NCBI RefSeq assembly: GCF_000024365.1
Contig: NC_013235.1
Span: forward strand, 5,332,001 to 5,396,000
Length of the DNA: 64,000 nucleotides
Source: Nakamurella multipartita DSM 44233
GTDB taxonomy: Bacteria > Actinomycetota > Actinomycetes > Mycobacteriales > Nakamurellaceae
Reading direction: 5' to 3'
The notes under the pieces were generated by a model that was not told where the DNA came from, did not search any database, and saw only the letters and a list, made by a program, of their open reading frames with translations. Shown one piece after another: positions 63,593 to 64,000 of the stretch. The number at the start of each line of letters is the position of its first letter. Within the stretch, counting starts at the first letter, position 1. A program made the translations under genes and the position numbers.

Positions 63593-63856
63593 ATGGGTTG
63601 GCTGTCGTGGATCGTCTTCGGCGCCCTGGCCGGCTGGATCGCCTCGCTGGTCGTCCGGGACCGCCGGGGCTGCATCATGAACATCATCGTCGGCATCCTG
63701 GGCGCGGTGCTGGCCGGCTTCATCTACCAGTGGACGACCGGCAAGGCCTGGACCTACGAGTGGAGCTGGTCCAGCTTCGGGGTGGCCTGCCTGGGCGCGA
63801 TCGGCCTGCTACTGGTAATCAACCTGATCGCCGGGGGCTCCCGCTCCCGGCGCTGA
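63593..63856 (+). CDS. GlsB/YeaQ/YmgE family stress-response membrane protein
   Basis: An 87-residue protein with three hydrophobic helices of the transglycosylase-associated family. It opens GWLSWIVFGALAGWIASLV. The signature NIIVGILGAVLAGFIYQW follows, with a third helix ending LLVINLIAGG. Family members are small membrane proteins induced by stress, mechanism unknown. AAGGAG (63580-63585), at the end of the DUF6457 gene, is its ribosome site. Confidence 0.92.
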   Translation: MGWLSWIVFGALAGWIASLVVRDRRGCIMNIIVGILGAVLAGFIYQWTTGKAWTYEWSWSSFGVACLGAIGLLLVINLIAGGSRSRR

Positions 63857-63884
63857 GCCCCGACCCCGACCCGCGCGTCCGGTC

Positions 63885-64000
63885 TCAGCCGCCGACCGCG
63901 CGGGTCGGGGTGATCGCGATGACGACCCGCTCGTCGCGGATCATCGCCGCCCGGTAGTCGTCCCAGTCCGGATGCTCGCCCCGGATCGCCCGGTACACCT
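63885..64000 (-). CDS. PPOX-class F420-dependent oxidoreductase, C-terminal part (partial)
   Basis: The minus-strand frame runs in from the window edge and ends at the stop complement TCA 63885-63887. It encodes about 38 residues: VYRAIRGEHPDWDDYRAAMI then RDERVVIAITPTRAVGG. The EHPDWDDYRAAM segment is the C-terminal end I recall for small split-barrel F420-binding oxidoreductases. The rest lies outside the window, so cofactor residues cannot be checked. Confidence 0.7.
   Translation of the reverse strand, partial: VYRAIRGEHPDWDDYRAAMIRDERVVIAITPTRAVGG

Overview
The window is very GC-rich (roughly 73%), densely packed chromosomal DNA. Frequent GTG starts, 4-base ATGA overlaps, an XPB-type helicase, type VII secretion genes, CIRCE control of groEL and a DUF222-like relic all point to an actinobacterium. 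Nakamurella or Geodermatophilales relatives are my best guess; no marker here fixes the genus. I see no rRNA, tRNA, CRISPR array, transposase, phage gene or replication origin.

Layout. 0-6 kb: tail of an upstream gene, a long hairpin, XPB helicase, a thiamine-diphosphate 2-keto acid decarboxylase coupled to a class V aminotransferase, a PIG-L deacetylase and a small anchored protein. 6-12 kb: a 5-oxoproline operon (pxpA, pxpB, pxpC, MHS-type transporter, biotin carboxylase), divergent from a GntR/FCD regulator across a shared operator-like palindrome. pxpA carries an internal amber codon. 12-17.4 kb: an MDR alcohol dehydrogenase divergent from glutathione-independent formaldehyde dehydrogenase, a DUF222 relic, and an EamA exporter divergent from a MocR regulator.

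17.5-39 kb is the most distinctive part: a reduced type VII secretion locus (eccC-eccD-eccB, with no WXG100 substrate, mycosin or EccE in view), a rhomboid-like/DUF2156 fusion, two small zinc-type proteins, and a leftward envelope operon. That operon encodes a 2,069-residue Ig-like/fibronectin III protein, a MoxR ATPase, a DUF58 protein and a transglutaminase-fold membrane protein that has lost its catalytic Cys and His. 39-50.6 kb: a periplasmic-binding-like lipoprotein with a 12-bp minisatellite, PspC, a hexose-6-phosphate mutarotase, a UPF0104 flippase-like protein with an 18-bp minisatellite, two glycosyltransferases (one fused to HEAT repeats), a small P-loop kinase and a DUF6777 surface protein.

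50.6-64 kb: groEL with two CIRCE elements and no groES, a cyanophycin-synthetase-like Mur ligase lacking the ATP-grasp half, moeA, an endonuclease/exonuclease/phosphatase membrane protein, an agmatinase-family ureohydrolase, a small secreted protein, a histidine kinase with two membrane modules, a response regulator broken by a one-base shift, TerC, a DUF6457 protein, a GlsB/YeaQ-type membrane protein and the end of an F420-type oxidoreductase. Long hairpins in at least two repeated sequence families mark gene ends. Functions are assigned by eye from motifs and remembered family features; no search was run.
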